62,937 nt of DNA from Dehalococcoidia bacterium (GCA_030615035.1 JAUXAC010000006.1:1-62937), one strand, 5' to 3'; positions 8,519 through 17,577 are shown, numbered from the stretch's first letter. Notes: generated by a model not told the origin, from the sequence alone. Numbers and translations: made by a program.

Positions 8519-9739
8519 CTAGGCACCAAACTTGGTCAACTTCAGAGCGTTAGCCATAGCCAAAGTCATAATCTGCGTCGCCGGGAATCTTCCCAGTCCA
8601 CCTGAAGAAGCACAAGCCGACTCGGAAAACTCACTTACCCGGTCAGGTCGGCACCACTTGGAATACAAAAGAATAGGCACCGGATGCCAGCTATGTCCCT
8701 TGAGCAGAGCTGGTGTTGAATGGTCACTGGTAACAACAACGACATCAGGTTCCAGACTTATTAGCTCGGGTAGAGTTTTATCAACCTGCTCTAAAATTTG
8801 GACCTTGCGGTCAAAATCACCGTCCTCACCAGCACTATCAGTCCCTTTTATATGCAAGAAGAAAAAGTCATAATCAGGGTAATTCTGCTTTAGAGTCGTA
8901 AATTCATCTTCAATAGTTGCTCCCGTTTTCAAAACCTCCATACCAACTAGCTTAGCCAGTCCCCGGTACATAGGGTAACTAGCGATGGCAGCCGGTTTCA
9001 ACTTGTAAATCTCACCCATAGATGGGAAGTGAGGACGTTTGGAAAAGCCACGCAGGAGAACCATATTGGCGGGATGATGTCCAGCCAGGGTTGCTTTTGC
9101 TTGGGCTATAAATTGATTGGCAATACTAGCCAGCCTGCTGGCCTTAGGGCTTGAAGCAACGATAGGCTTCGGGGTTACCCCTATTTGCTGGGGGTCAGAA
9201 TCGTTTACCTCGGGAGCAAGACTATCGCCACGGAATACTATTACCGAACGGTGCTCTCTCACCGGGCAGACAAAGACCTTAACACCATCTATCGTCTGAC
9301 CGTCAAGCAACCGGCACAACTCGGTGCATTTTTCAGTTGAGATACGACCCGCCCTACGATCCTTAATTAAGCCCGTTTCATCCACGGTGCAGAAGTTGCC
9401 ACGAGCGGCTACATCCCCTGGTTGAAGCTCAAAATCTATCCCAATAGCTTCCAGCACCCCCCGACCGATATTATAGTTGATAGGGTTGTACCCAAATAGA
9501 GCCAGATGTCCCGGTGAACTCCCCGGAGTTATTCCAGGAGCTACCGTGTCAGTAAGCCCACATATACTTTTAGTCGCCAGCTGGTCAAGGTTCGGGGTGT
9601 TGGCTGTCTCTAATTCTGTCTTCCCGGTTTCAGAATTTGGTAGCCCACCTAACCCATCAATGACCAGCAACACAATCCGGCTAGGGGAAGGTATGGCAAT
9701 TTCTTTTATTAGTTCCAGACTAACTGTGTTGTTTATCAA
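8519..9739 (-). CDS. apgM: 2,3-bisphosphoglycerate-independent phosphoglycerate mutase, archaeal type
   Basis: Interconverts 3- and 2-phosphoglycerate. The 406 residues match the ApgM/alkaline phosphatase fold rather than GpmI: LLVIDGLGGLP near residue 25 holds a metal-binding Asp, PGSSPGHLALFGY the phosphoryl-acceptor serine region, and VTSDHSTPALLKGHSWHPVP the metal-binding His/Asp cluster. The TTG at 9739 is the first possible start and lies inside the terminus of an intergenic repeat, so the repeat seems to supply the start codon; no good Shine-Dalgarno is seen. It groups with pgk and tpiA. Confidence 0.93.
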   Translation of the reverse strand: MINNTVSLELIKEIAIPSPSRIVLLVIDGLGGLPNSETGKTELETANTPNLDQLATKSICGLTDTVAPGITPGSSPGHLALFGYNPINYNIGRGVLEAIGIDFELQPGDVAARGNFCTVDETGLIKDRRAGRISTEKCTELCRLLDGQTIDGVKVFVCPVREHRSVIVFRGDSLAPEVNDSDPQQIGVTPKPIVASSPKASRLASIANQFIAQAKATLAGHHPANMVLLRGFSKRPHFPSMGEIYKLKPAAIASYPMYRGLAKLVGMEVLKTGATIEDEFTTLKQNYPDYDFFFLHIKGTDSAGEDGDFDRKVQILEQVDKTLPELISLEPDVVVVTSDHSTPALLKGHSWHPVPILLYSKWCRPDRVSEFSESACASSGGLGRFPATQIMTLAMANALKLTKFGA

Positions 9740-9835
9740 CCCTATCCCCCTTTACTCCTAACAAGGTGACCTCACCCCCTCTTGGACGCCCCTAATTTTT
9801 GCTCCAGAGTAGAGGCTTTGCCTCTCTTTGACTTC
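9728..9835. repeat. Short copy of the intergenic repeat between pgk and apgM
   Basis: Begins TTGTTTATCAACCCTATCCCCC (terminal unit, overlapping the start of apgM), continues ACCTCACCCCCTCTTGGACGCCCC, and ends with the GAGGCTTTGCCTCTC hairpin and TTTGAC, all shared with other copies. Confidence 0.7.
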
Positions 9836-9841
9836 CTCTGC

Positions 9842-11035
9842 CTACGGCTCTTTATCCAGCAGTGCCGCCACGCCGGGTAGCGTATCACCACCCAGAAACT
9901 CCAGAGAAGCACCACCACCAGTAGAAACAAAGGTCATCTTATCAGCCAGCCCCATATCACTTACGATTTCAGCGGTAGAGCCACCCCCTAGAATAGTAGT
10001 TGCATTAAGGTCAGCCAGTAATCTAGCCATTTCTTGTGTTCCCTGGGCAAACCGGGGTATCTCATATATGCCCATAGGTCCGTTCCAGAAGACCGTTTTG
10101 CATTTTTGCAATTCTTCACGGAAGTTCTTAATCGTTTGCGGACCTATATCTACAATCTTTTTATCCTGCGGTATATTTGCTACAGATACTGTCTCAACTC
10201 TAGTTTCAAGATTAGTTGCATCAGCAACAATAACATCAACCGGCAATAGCAAACGTGCTCCTCTTCTTGTTACCTTCTCTATCAAGCCAGCAGCGTTGTC
10301 CAGCCTGTCTGCCTCAACTAATGATAGTCCTACCTCAAAGGATTTAGCTTGAAGGAAAGTAGCTGCCATACCGCCACCAATTAGCAGAGAATCTACCCTA
10401 TCTATAATATTTTCTAACACGCCAACCTTATCACTTACCTTGGCGCCACCGAGAAGTGTGGCAAAGGGATGGGCTGGATTCTCCAAAATGCCACCCAGAT
10501 TTTTAATTTCCTTTTCCATCAGAAAGCCAGCGACAGCCGGCAGATAACTAGTAACGCCTACAGTTGAAGCATGCGCCCGATGAGCAGCACCGAAAGCATC
10601 ATTAACAAATACGTCACCCAAAGTGGCTAAGGCCTGGGCAAAGGAAGCGTTGCCAGCTTCTTCATCGGGATGAAAGCGAAGATTTTCCAGAAGCAAAACG
10701 TCGCCACCCTTCAAGTTTGCTATCGACTTTTCTACTTCAGGACCAACACAATCCGAGGTAGTTCCCACGTGCTGTCCCAGGAGTCGTGACAAACGCCGGG
10801 CAACAACACTCAGTCGCAAATTATCAACTACCTTTCCTTTAGGTCGACCCAGGTGAGACATCAGGATAACTCTTGCTCCCCGCTCGATAAGATATTTAAT
10901 AGTCGGCAGAGTGGCTCGAATGCGACCGTCATCAGTTATTTCCCCCGTCTCTTCATCTAAAGGAACATTAAAGTCAACCCGAACCAAAACTCTTTTACCA
11001 CTGATTTCTATGTCCCTGACTGTCATCCTATCCAT
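9842..11035 (-). CDS. pgk: Phosphoglycerate kinase
   Basis: Transfers phosphate between 1,3-bisphosphoglycerate and ADP. The 397-residue protein shows VRVDFNVPLDE at 18-28, SHLGRPKGK, the hinge GGAKVSDKVGVLEN, and the nucleotide-loop GGGSTAEIV near the C-terminus. It is full length. It follows dxs by 47 nt and precedes apgM, with a short repeat in between. Confidence 0.97.
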   Translation of the reverse strand: MDRMTVRDIEISGKRVLVRVDFNVPLDEETGEITDDGRIRATLPTIKYLIERGARVILMSHLGRPKGKVVDNLRLSVVARRLSRLLGQHVGTTSDCVGPEVEKSIANLKGGDVLLLENLRFHPDEEAGNASFAQALATLGDVFVNDAFGAAHRAHASTVGVTSYLPAVAGFLMEKEIKNLGGILENPAHPFATLLGGAKVSDKVGVLENIIDRVDSLLIGGGMAATFLQAKSFEVGLSLVEADRLDNAAGLIEKVTRRGARLLLPVDVIVADATNLETRVETVSVANIPQDKKIVDIGPQTIKNFREELQKCKTVFWNGPMGIYEIPRFAQGTQEMARLLADLNATTILGGGSTAEIVSDMGLADKMTFVSTGGGASLEFLGGDTLPGVAALLDKEP

Positions 11036-11082
11036 TTGTCAACCCCGAGTATACACAAAGCTGAGCGCAAAAACTATACTAC

Positions 11083-12993
11083 TCAAAATGGGGTAGTCTC
11101 TACTTTACCCTTGACCTTGAGTGAAGACCTAGAATCATGGCCAGGAAAGAAGGTCAGGACTTGCCGGGCTATCCCTTTAGCATCCAGACCATACTTAGCG
11201 CGAAGAATATCTTGAGTCCCCTGCTCGACAAACTCATCAGGGATACCAATGCTTTTTACTTTTACATCGTGAATTTCTGATTCTTCAAGAAACTTAGTTA
11301 CGCTACTGCCAAAGCCGCCACTTAGAGCATTCTCTTCAACGATAACCATGCGCTTAATACGACTGGTCAGGTCGGTTAGAAGCTCAAAGTCCAGTGGCTT
11401 GACAAAACGAGCATTAACTACTGTAGCTCCAATCTTGTTTGCGGCTAACTTCTGCGCTGCCTCAAGAGCAGGAGCCACCATGGCGCCTATGGCTAATATA
11501 GCTACATCTTCTCCATGCCTCAGTATCTCCCATTTGCCTATAGGAATTTCATGTAGCGTTGTGTCCAGTTTTACCCCTACTCCGGAACCGCGAGGATATC
11601 TTATCGCCATAGGCCGTCCTGACTTCACTGCGGTGTAAAGCAAGTGCTGAAGCTCATTTTCATCCTTGGGCGCAGAGACAATCAGGTTAGGGATTAGTGT
11701 CAGATAAGAGATGTCAAATGTCCCTTGATGCGTCTTACCGTCACTCCCGACAATACCACCCCGGTCAACAGCAAAAACAACGGGCAGGTTCTGCATACAA
11801 ACATCGTGTATAACCTGGTCAAAAGCACGCTGTAGAAAGGTAGAGTATATAGCCACAATGGGTATAAAACCCTTGGCAGCTAATCCAGCGGCAAAGGTAA
11901 CCGCATGCTGTTCACAGATTCCCACATCAAACATGCGCTGTGGAAACTCAGCCTCAACAATACTCAGACAATTTCCTTCAGGCATAGCCGGGGTGATCGC
12001 CACCAGCTTGGGATTCTCCCGAGCTAACCGAAGCACAGTCTGAGCAAATACCTCGCTATAAGTTGGTACTTCCTTGGTGCTTGCACTTTTAGCTAAGACA
12101 CCATGAAAATAAACGGCATCACCCTCGGCGGGAAGATAACCCTTACCCTTGGTAGTTATAACATGAACAAAGGTTGGTTTGGGATGATGTTCTCTCGCTT
12201 GAGTGAGAGCAGTTTCAAGGTCAGCAATGTTGTGCCCGTCAACAGGCCCAATATAGGTAAAGCCAAGTTCCTCCCAGAACATTGTCGGCAAAACCAAGCC
12301 TTTGAACCTACCTTTAATCTGCTGGCTTACCTGCCACAGCTTATTACCCAGCGGGAGTGCCGTAAGCATACGCTCGCTTTCTTCCTTTGCCCGATAGTAA
12401 CGGCGGTCAAAGCGTACTCTGTTTAGCAACTTAGCTAAGGCGCCGACGGTAGGAGAGATTGACATTCCATTATCATTTAGAACCACGACAAGCCTGGAAC
12501 CCAGATGCCCTGCCTGATTAAGCGCCTCAAGAGCCATCCCGCCAGTTATAGCGCCATCACCAATAATAGCCACCACATGGTAGTTATCACCAGAGAGGTC
12601 ACGAGCAATAGCCATACCAAGGGCAGCTGAAACCGAGGTGCTAGCGTGACCAGCACCAAACGGGTCATGTTCACTCTCATCACGGTCGGTGAAGCCGGAT
12701 AATCCCCCGTATTGACGTAGCGAGGTAAAACGCTGTTTCCGGCCGGTAAGCAGTTTATGAACATAGCTTTGATGGCCAACATCCCATATGAGCTTATCTC
12801 GCGGGCTGTCAAATACCCGATGCAAAGCTATAGTAAGCTCAACAATACCCAGATTAGAAGCCAAGTGACCACCGGTAGTAGTTACTGTGGTTATCAACTC
12901 CTGCCTCAGCTCAGATGCCAGCTTCCCCAGTTCCGATGGCTTCAACCCTTTCAAATCGGCAGGACTATCTACTCTATCTAATAATCTCGGCAT
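11083..12993 (-). CDS. dxs: 1-deoxy-D-xylulose-5-phosphate synthase
   Basis: First enzyme of the MEP isoprenoid pathway; thiamine-diphosphate dependent. Visible marks are DVGHQSYVHKLLTGR, the ThDP/Mg motif GDGAITGGMALEALN through LNDNGMSIS, and the C-terminal transketolase-like half with GICEQHAV and GTFDISYL. I start at the ATG at 12993 (MPRLLDRVDSP), 636 residues. The upstream ATG at 13035 overlaps the -10 box of the promoter and is not family-like. It heads the minus-strand run through pgk, tpiA and miaA. Confidence 0.95.
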   Translation of the reverse strand: MPRLLDRVDSPADLKGLKPSELGKLASELRQELITTVTTTGGHLASNLGIVELTIALHRVFDSPRDKLIWDVGHQSYVHKLLTGRKQRFTSLRQYGGLSGFTDRDESEHDPFGAGHASTSVSAALGMAIARDLSGDNYHVVAIIGDGAITGGMALEALNQAGHLGSRLVVVLNDNGMSISPTVGALAKLLNRVRFDRRYYRAKEESERMLTALPLGNKLWQVSQQIKGRFKGLVLPTMFWEELGFTYIGPVDGHNIADLETALTQAREHHPKPTFVHVITTKGKGYLPAEGDAVYFHGVLAKSASTKEVPTYSEVFAQTVLRLARENPKLVAITPAMPEGNCLSIVEAEFPQRMFDVGICEQHAVTFAAGLAAKGFIPIVAIYSTFLQRAFDQVIHDVCMQNLPVVFAVDRGGIVGSDGKTHQGTFDISYLTLIPNLIVSAPKDENELQHLLYTAVKSGRPMAIRYPRGSGVGVKLDTTLHEIPIGKWEILRHGEDVAILAIGAMVAPALEAAQKLAANKIGATVVNARFVKPLDFELLTDLTSRIKRMVIVEENALSGGFGSSVTKFLEESEIHDVKVKSIGIPDEFVEQGTQDILRAKYGLDAKGIARQVLTFFPGHDSRSSLKVKGKVETTPF

Positions 12994-13033
12994 CGTCTGC
13001 GTACTTACCCAGTTATGCTTAAAAATCAATTTC

Positions 13034-13063
13034 ATACTAGCAATGTAGGCAAGTGATTGTCAA
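13034..13063 (-). promoter_or_regulatory. Promoter of the dxs-pgk-apgM-tpiA-miaA run
   Basis: On the minus strand, TTGACA (13063-13058), an 18-nt spacer and TAGTAT (13039-13034). Transcription would start near 13027, giving about 34 nt of leader before the dxs ATG at 12993. Confidence 0.7.
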
Positions 13064-13098
13064 CTTATAAAAGAGGCAGGATACTGTGGTAAACCAGC

Positions 13099-13767
13099 TT
13101 GACGCTAGTGGTGTCCAACTGCTACACTCACGAAGTGCTACCTCTGGAACAAGAGTTACTAAATTTTATAAGTTATACCTATAGCCTGATACAATGGCCT
13201 GGGGTAGTAGTACTTATGGCTATAGAGAGTGCCTGTATTCCCCTGCCCAGCGAGTTAATCATGCCTCTTGCTGGCTGGATGCTTATTAAAGAAGAATCCC
13301 TGGCGGCTACATATACGCTAGTAGCCGGCGTCTACGGGGCTCTGGGCAACACTATTGGCTCGGCTATTGCTTACGGCGTGGGTATGTGGGGAGGTCGCCC
13401 CTTTCTGGAAAAATATGGAAAGTACATTCTTATATCCCGACACGATCTTGACCTGGCTGACCGATGGTTTGACAGGAGCGGCAGCTGGTCAATCTTCGTC
13501 TCCCGGCTACTGCCAGTGGTGCGTACCTTTATCAGTCTTCCCGCCGGGATAGCCAGAATGCACTTCATCAAGTTCCTGGTCTATACCTTTCTCGGCTCTT
13601 TCATTTGGAGTGTTGGACTAGCCTACGGAGGTTACCAACTAGGCGAACACTGGGAACAAATACGAACTATCATGCGTCCTTTTGACCCACTCATCGCCGC
13701 CATAATTATTGTCCTTATTGCTCTCTATATTTACCGACATATAAAACGCTCCAAAGTAACAAATTAG
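13099..13767 (+). CDS. DedA-family (VTT-domain) membrane protein
   Basis: DedA proteins are inner-membrane transporters/flippases, some moving undecaprenyl phosphate or keeping membrane potential. The protein has the signature region IESACIPLPSELIMPLAGW, then GNTIGSAIAYGVGMWGG, and SRLLPVVRTFISLPAGIARM, with five to six hydrophobic segments and a basic C-terminus. The start is uncertain: TTG at 13099 and GTG at 13135 are both in frame with weak ribosome sites; GTG gives a more usual N-terminus (MLPLEQELLNF). Divergent from dxs, followed by a hairpin and tRNA-Arg. Confidence 0.9.
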   Translation: MTLVVSNCYTHEVLPLEQELLNFISYTYSLIQWPGVVVLMAIESACIPLPSELIMPLAGWMLIKEESLAATYTLVAGVYGALGNTIGSAIAYGVGMWGGRPFLEKYGKYILISRHDLDLADRWFDRSGSWSIFVSRLLPVVRTFISLPAGIARMHFIKFLVYTFLGSFIWSVGLAYGGYQLGEHWEQIRTIMRPFDPLIAAIIIVLIALYIYRHIKRSKVTN

Positions 13768-13799
13768 GGAGGATAAACACTGCCTTGACCTCCCCTTTT
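13767..13799 (+). terminator. Likely terminator after the DedA gene
   Basis: GGGAGG (13767-13772) pairs with CCTCCC (13789-13794), followed by C and TTTTC. The loop is 16 nt, so the hairpin is moderate. It overlaps the tRNA-Arg promoter -35. Confidence 0.45.
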
Positions 13800-13813
13800 C
13801 TTCGTGCTACATT
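13785..13813 (+). promoter_or_regulatory. Promoter of tRNA-Arg
   Basis: TTGACC (13785-13790), exactly 17 nt, then TACATT (13808-13813). The tRNA begins 17 nt after the -10 box, so the primary transcript would have a very short 5' leader for RNase P. Confidence 0.65.
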
Positions 13814-13830
13814 TGAATGGTAAACAACTT

Positions 13831-13904
13831 GTCCCTGTAGCTCAGTTGGACAGAGCGGCTGCCTTCTAAGCAGCAAGTCGTGGGTTCGAATCCCTCCAGG
13901 GACG
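13831..13904 (+). tRNA. tRNA-Arg (anticodon TCT)
   Basis: Acceptor strands GTCCCTG (13831-13837) and CAGGGAC (13897-13903) pair perfectly. The D arm contains GCTCAGTTGGACAGAGC; the anticodon stem GCTGC/GCAGC encloses CTTCTAA, so the anticodon is TCT (13865-13867), reading AGA. The T loop is TTCGAAT. Discriminator G at 13904; CCA (13905-13907) is encoded. Confidence 0.97.
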
Positions 13905-13915
13905 CCACAAAAGTT

Positions 13916-15157
13916 TTACTTGAGGCTTGTTATTAGATCTTGGCGACTGGTCATCGCCGCCACGGTCTCCAGAAAATCCTTTAATGAGGCACTCTGACCT
14001 CTCAGTTTCTTCAGCTCGGGTCCGATGGGACTAATGGAAGTTGGTCTGTCAGCATAGGTTCCATAAAAAGCGAAATAGGCTTGATTCAGCTTCCTAATAT
14101 GGTAGCCTTTTGTGGCTAGATATTGTCGTTTTTGTTCCATAAACTCCTCAGCCTGCTCAATTTCTCCCTGAGCCAGATACTTATCAACTGCCCTTCTTAT
14201 GTTTCTCATCTCCCGGTTAAAGTCGAATCCTGACGCTGTCTCTCGAGTTTGACTGCCGTTATTTTCAGGCTGAGGGTAGTATTTTTCATTCAGGATAGAG
14301 CCAATTTCCTTGCTGACCATACTGGCCAGAGTTTCATTCATGGTGGCAATTTCATAATTACGGGACACGCCGATTATATCCAGTAAGTATAGAAAGCCTA
14401 GCGGCTTGAAGGTAAGATACTGATGCAACCACTCTTCGGCGGCAGTATCAATGGTAAACTGCAGGCTGGCTTCATCAGTAACAAAGGTGGGGTATGTTCC
14501 GCCAAAGCCACCAAGCTCTACCACCAGCGAAGAAACACCCAGTTTGTCAGCCTCAGCTTCAATACTCTCCATTTCTTCAAGATTAATACCCTGCTTAAGA
14601 GGGATTTCTCTCATACTTTCTATTCTGTCTCTAGGCGAAATCACCAGCAAATGGGGTGGTTTATCCAGCTTGAAATTTACGGGTGGGAAGCTAACCTTCA
14701 ACTTTATATATTTATCTATCGGATTGAAGATACCCTGCTGAGCCAGAGTCTCTTTTATCTGTCTCTCTATCACCTTCTCCACTGTATCCGCTAAGGCTAT
14801 CTTTTGCTGTTGTAACCTGTTTAATTCAGCTTCAAGCGAAGCCAAGTCACCTTGCTTGCTACCAGTGTTGATTGCCTCTATTTCTGATTTCAGGGCTTTT
14901 ATCTGCTCAATAGAAGAAAAATACTCCGTGGCATTGACTTCATTTTCAATCTTTTTATCCCTGCCAGAAATTACTTGCTTCGCTTCGTTAAAAATAGTAT
15001 TAAATTCCCACTTGGCAATACTGAAATTGTATGGCTTCACGATTGAACTTAAGCGAGCATTAAAATCCCGGCCGGGGGCGCAACTTACGCCAAGCAAGAC
15101 GAGTGACAACATACTGGTAGCGATAATTAGCCCCATTCTTCTTGACACTCTTTTCAA
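13916..15157 (-). CDS. Lipoprotein of unknown function
   Basis: 413 residues with a lipoprotein signal: basic start, hydrophobic stretch, and lipobox LLGVSC with Cys26. The middle is rich in charged helices (SLEAELNRLQQQK around 105-117), followed by a region containing NETLASMV and, near the end, LNQAYFAFYGTYAD. The first of these recalls helical peptidase-like proteins, but I see no clear HExxH metal site, so I do not assign a protease. It begins 3 nt after the stop of the thymidylate synthase gene and is probably co-transcribed with it. Expected to sit on the outer face of the cytoplasmic membrane. Confidence 0.8.
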   Translation of the reverse strand: MKRVSRRMGLIIATSMLSLVLLGVSCAPGRDFNARLSSIVKPYNFSIAKWEFNTIFNEAKQVISGRDKKIENEVNATEYFSSIEQIKALKSEIEAINTGSKQGDLASLEAELNRLQQQKIALADTVEKVIERQIKETLAQQGIFNPIDKYIKLKVSFPPVNFKLDKPPHLLVISPRDRIESMREIPLKQGINLEEMESIEAEADKLGVSSLVVELGGFGGTYPTFVTDEASLQFTIDTAAEEWLHQYLTFKPLGFLYLLDIIGVSRNYEIATMNETLASMVSKEIGSILNEKYYPQPENNGSQTRETASGFDFNREMRNIRRAVDKYLAQGEIEQAEEFMEQKRQYLATKGYHIRKLNQAYFAFYGTYADRPTSISPIGPELKKLRGQSASLKDFLETVAAMTSRQDLITSLK

Positions 15158-15159
15158 CT

Positions 15160-15807
15160 CTACTTCATTCTTACTGTAGTCCTGGCTAGCTCCCAGGCAT
15201 ACTCATAAAGATGCAAACCCTTACTCATGGCAATCAGCTCGCCATCATCAACCTCTATCTCACTGGCCATATACTCTTTCAGAAGCTGAATTGCAGCCAG
15301 ATTTGACGGAAAGCCAGCCCACAGGTCCCAGGAGCGGAAATAGACAATAAAATTGAGTTTATTATCATGGATTCTGGTATCTATTGCCCTCAGGCACGGG
15401 GGGTCTGACAGGAAAATAGACTGGCTATCACCCACCGCCATAAAAGCCTGATTGGTATTATAGCCATCCTCCCGATACATTCTGATTACTTCGGCTATCT
15501 GCGTCTCCAAATACTGACCATAGGTGTACTGCTCTCCCTCTTTTTTATGTGCGGTCATAAGGTAAGGCAGATAACTTTCCACATACTCCATAGTGCTCGG
15601 TGGCGGCACCCCCTGTGGCACATCAGGTACTAACGGTCTTGTTTCCGGATGCCTTACCCGGAGAACCAGAAAGTCAAGCTCCTTACGTTGCTGTCCGGCA
15701 TAGCTTCCTCGGTCAATCTTATACTCATATCCCTCGGTTAAGGTCTTGCGCAGGCAAAGAAACCAAGCCTCAGAGAGGTCTCTAGCATCAATTACTTCAA
15801 TTTTCAC
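15160..15807 (-). CDS. thyA: Thymidylate synthase, archaeal type
   Basis: 215 residues resembling the short thymidylate synthases of methanogens, which methylate dUMP using a folate-like cofactor. The nucleophile candidate is Cys138 in SDPPCLRAID; the following FIVYFRSWDLWAGFPSNL matches the dUMP/folate-binding part with Arg and Asn. It is about 50 residues shorter than E. coli ThyA, as expected for this subfamily. The start is a GTG at 15807 with little Shine-Dalgarno. A lipoprotein gene follows 3 nt after its stop. Assignment to the family is good; no ThyX is seen in the window. Confidence 0.82.
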   Translation of the reverse strand: MKIEVIDARDLSEAWFLCLRKTLTEGYEYKIDRGSYAGQQRKELDFLVLRVRHPETRPLVPDVPQGVPPPSTMEYVESYLPYLMTAHKKEGEQYTYGQYLETQIAEVIRMYREDGYNTNQAFMAVGDSQSIFLSDPPCLRAIDTRIHDNKLNFIVYFRSWDLWAGFPSNLAAIQLLKEYMASEIEVDDGELIAMSKGLHLYEYAWELARTTVRMK

Positions 15808-15935
15808 TGTATTAAACCCTTACAACTTAGTATTAAGGCTATGCTTATAGAGTTTATAACAAATTCCGGGCAAAGTTGAGACACATTCAGCTGAATCACC
15901 AGCAAGAGGAGGTTCTAATAGCTTTGTCAATGATA

Positions 15936-16640
15936 CTATCGTCTCTTCTTGAAAATAGCAAAGAATCTGTCCTCATACTCCGCAAACAAGTTCCAGCGGT
16001 CGAGTTCCCTTTTTAACTCATAGGGCTCATACTGCCCCTTAGTAACCTTGCCAAAGAGCTCGTCAATTCTCACTCTAGCATCAGCTGGAATACCACCGGA
16101 ATCTATATCCAGAAGCCCTCTTGCCCCCATTTGCAATAGATTATCCTGTATGGAAGTCCGGGTAATTTCATAAATAAACTTCAGCAAAGACACATCCCAA
16201 AGTTCATCCTCCCCCTTAATAATAGCAACTAACGGGTCGCCACGCTCGTCAATCTCAACATTTAGCTTGTCTGCTACTGGAAGCAACCTATCTGATACTA
16301 TAGTAAGTTTTTTCGACTCATTCTTGTAGGTGTAAAATAGCCCAGGAGTCTCAGGACCATGCGCTTTGATGAGCTCACCAAAGTATCTTCTGGCATCTAA
16401 ACTAAACCCTTCAAGCCGAGAAAGATAATAAGGGGTTACAATCCTTGGCCTCTCAGCAATTATCCTGCCCTCTCTAATCACAGTCTCGTTGACAGCTTTT
16501 GTTAGCTCCGAGTAAACAGGCTCAGTAAGCAGGTAGTAGTATATATTCGTTGTGCCAAAGGTGGATAAACTCTGCTTGGGCAGTCTTAATATCTCGGTAT
16601 GCCTGACGGCATATTCAATTCTCTCGTCATCAATATTCAT
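15936..16640 (-). CDS. Conserved-looking protein of unknown function
   Basis: 234 residues, soluble and charged, with no signal or membrane segment. Recognisable only as ordered alpha/beta-like sequence: TEILRLPKQSLSTFG near the start, then DELWDVSLLKFIYEITRTS around 145-165, and a basic tail (IFKKRR). AGGGGAA lies 6 nt before the ATG. It starts 9 nt after the stop of the coiled-coil gene next door, so the two likely form an operon and may work together. I do not recognise a family. Confidence 0.75.
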   Translation of the reverse strand: MNIDDERIEYAVRHTEILRLPKQSLSTFGTTNIYYYLLTEPVYSELTKAVNETVIREGRIIAERPRIVTPYYLSRLEGFSLDARRYFGELIKAHGPETPGLFYTYKNESKKLTIVSDRLLPVADKLNVEIDERGDPLVAIIKGEDELWDVSLLKFIYEITRTSIQDNLLQMGARGLLDIDSGGIPADARVRIDELFGKVTKGQYEPYELKRELDRWNLFAEYEDRFFAIFKKRR

Positions 16641-16649
16641 TAGTTTCCC

Positions 16650-17243
16650 CTAGGCTAGAGCTGATAGCTCCTGTTTGTATTCATCCAAAAGTTTAATATA
16701 TTGCAAATCTAGCTGAGCCTGCAATTTGTGCCACTCTTCTTGAAATTGCGGCTGGCTTTCCACATCTATCTTAATCCCGGCATATGAACCCAACTGCTGT
16801 TTCACTGCCTCTTGTATCCTAGCTTCAAACTCAGTTTTTAGTGACTCGTAAGCCTGTTTTCTCTGCTGCTCCCCCTGCTCAATATAGTGGTCAAAGACAC
16901 GCCTTATCTTACTGTAGATATTTTCTACAGCTACCTTATCGCTCTTCAGGATTTTTACCCCGTCCATAGCCCTTTTATTATTTCTTTTGGCTGAGTCGTT
17001 CTTGGACAAGTTAATATTTCTGACCAGTATATCACTGGCACCTTCAATGACATGCCTTTTTGCATTTTTCTCATACTGGCTCAACTCGGCGACTAAATTA
17101 AGATTTTGCTTAAGGTATTTGGTGGCTAGTTTTTCCCCTTCTGGCACATACTTCCATTTCAAGCGCTCTTCATCAGTCACCGTGCCTAGCTGTTCCACTT
17201 TTGCCATAGCTATTTCCATGGCACTTTTTACTTCACTACCCAT
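16650..17243 (-). CDS. Helical protein of unknown function, partner of the next gene
   Basis: 197 residues, strongly charged and Gln/Glu/Lys-rich, almost certainly all-helical with coiled-coil potential from about residue 110 to the end (EQQRKQAYESLKTEFEAR, then LQAQLDLQYIKLLDEYKQEL). No signal peptide or cysteine motif. AGGAAG precedes the ATG by about 10 nt, and a TATAAT-like box lies further up. First gene of a two-gene unit with the 234-residue protein. Function not recognised; a scaffold or assembly factor would fit its shape, but that is a guess. Confidence 0.75.
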   Translation of the reverse strand: MGSEVKSAMEIAMAKVEQLGTVTDEERLKWKYVPEGEKLATKYLKQNLNLVAELSQYEKNAKRHVIEGASDILVRNINLSKNDSAKRNNKRAMDGVKILKSDKVAVENIYSKIRRVFDHYIEQGEQQRKQAYESLKTEFEARIQEAVKQQLGSYAGIKIDVESQPQFQEEWHKLQAQLDLQYIKLLDEYKQELSALA

Positions 17244-17319
17244 ACTTAAACTATCTTCCTAAACGTTACTCCCTCTAAAATATTATACTATAAAAAAGTC
17301 TGAAGTTCTTCAATAACAA

Positions 17320-17500
17320 CATTACAAGGGAAGGGGAAGATTTAGAAAGAGGGGCTGACGCCCCTCTTAAACACTCCCACACTATTAACCCAAAACAAGG
17401 AGAGTCTAAGAGAGGCTTCGCCTCTCTTCCGCGTAATTCCCCCTCCCTTGATTAAGGGAGGGGGACAAAGGGGGTAGGTCACCTAATAAAAATCTATAGA
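17320..17500. repeat. Intergenic repeat between the helical-protein gene and the nitroreductase
   Basis: Contains GAGGGGCTGACGCCCCTC and TAAACACTCCC, then GAGAGGCTTCGCCTCTC, then a CCCCCTCCC TTGATTAAGGGAGGGGG hairpin ending GGGGGTAGGTCACC. These are the same modules as in other gaps, in reversed order. The rest of the 17244-17577 gap shows only promoter elements. Confidence 0.8.
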
Positions 17501-17549
17501 GACAGGTTACCTAAACCTTGGTAATCGGGCTTTTATTTATCGCCTTAGG

Positions 17550-17558
17550 TGATATAAT
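17550..17558 (+). promoter_or_regulatory. Extended -10 promoter of the nitroreductase gene
   Basis: TGATATAAT, an extended -10 (TGnTATAAT), lies 19 nt before the ATG at 17578. No good -35 is seen, which is common for extended -10 sites. It argues against the TTG at 17518 as the start, since that lies upstream. Confidence 0.5.
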
Positions 17559-17577
17559 TTATCAAGGGTTAGTATAT

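Noticed and set aside
13916..15157. Zinc protease assignment for the 413-residue lipoprotein
   Set aside because: NETLASMV is suggestive, but no HExxH or equivalent metal-binding set is visible.
17518..17577. Upstream TTG start of the nitroreductase with a membrane-like N-terminus
   Set aside because: The segment contains an extended -10 promoter and precedes the ATG at 17578, where the family-like sequence begins.
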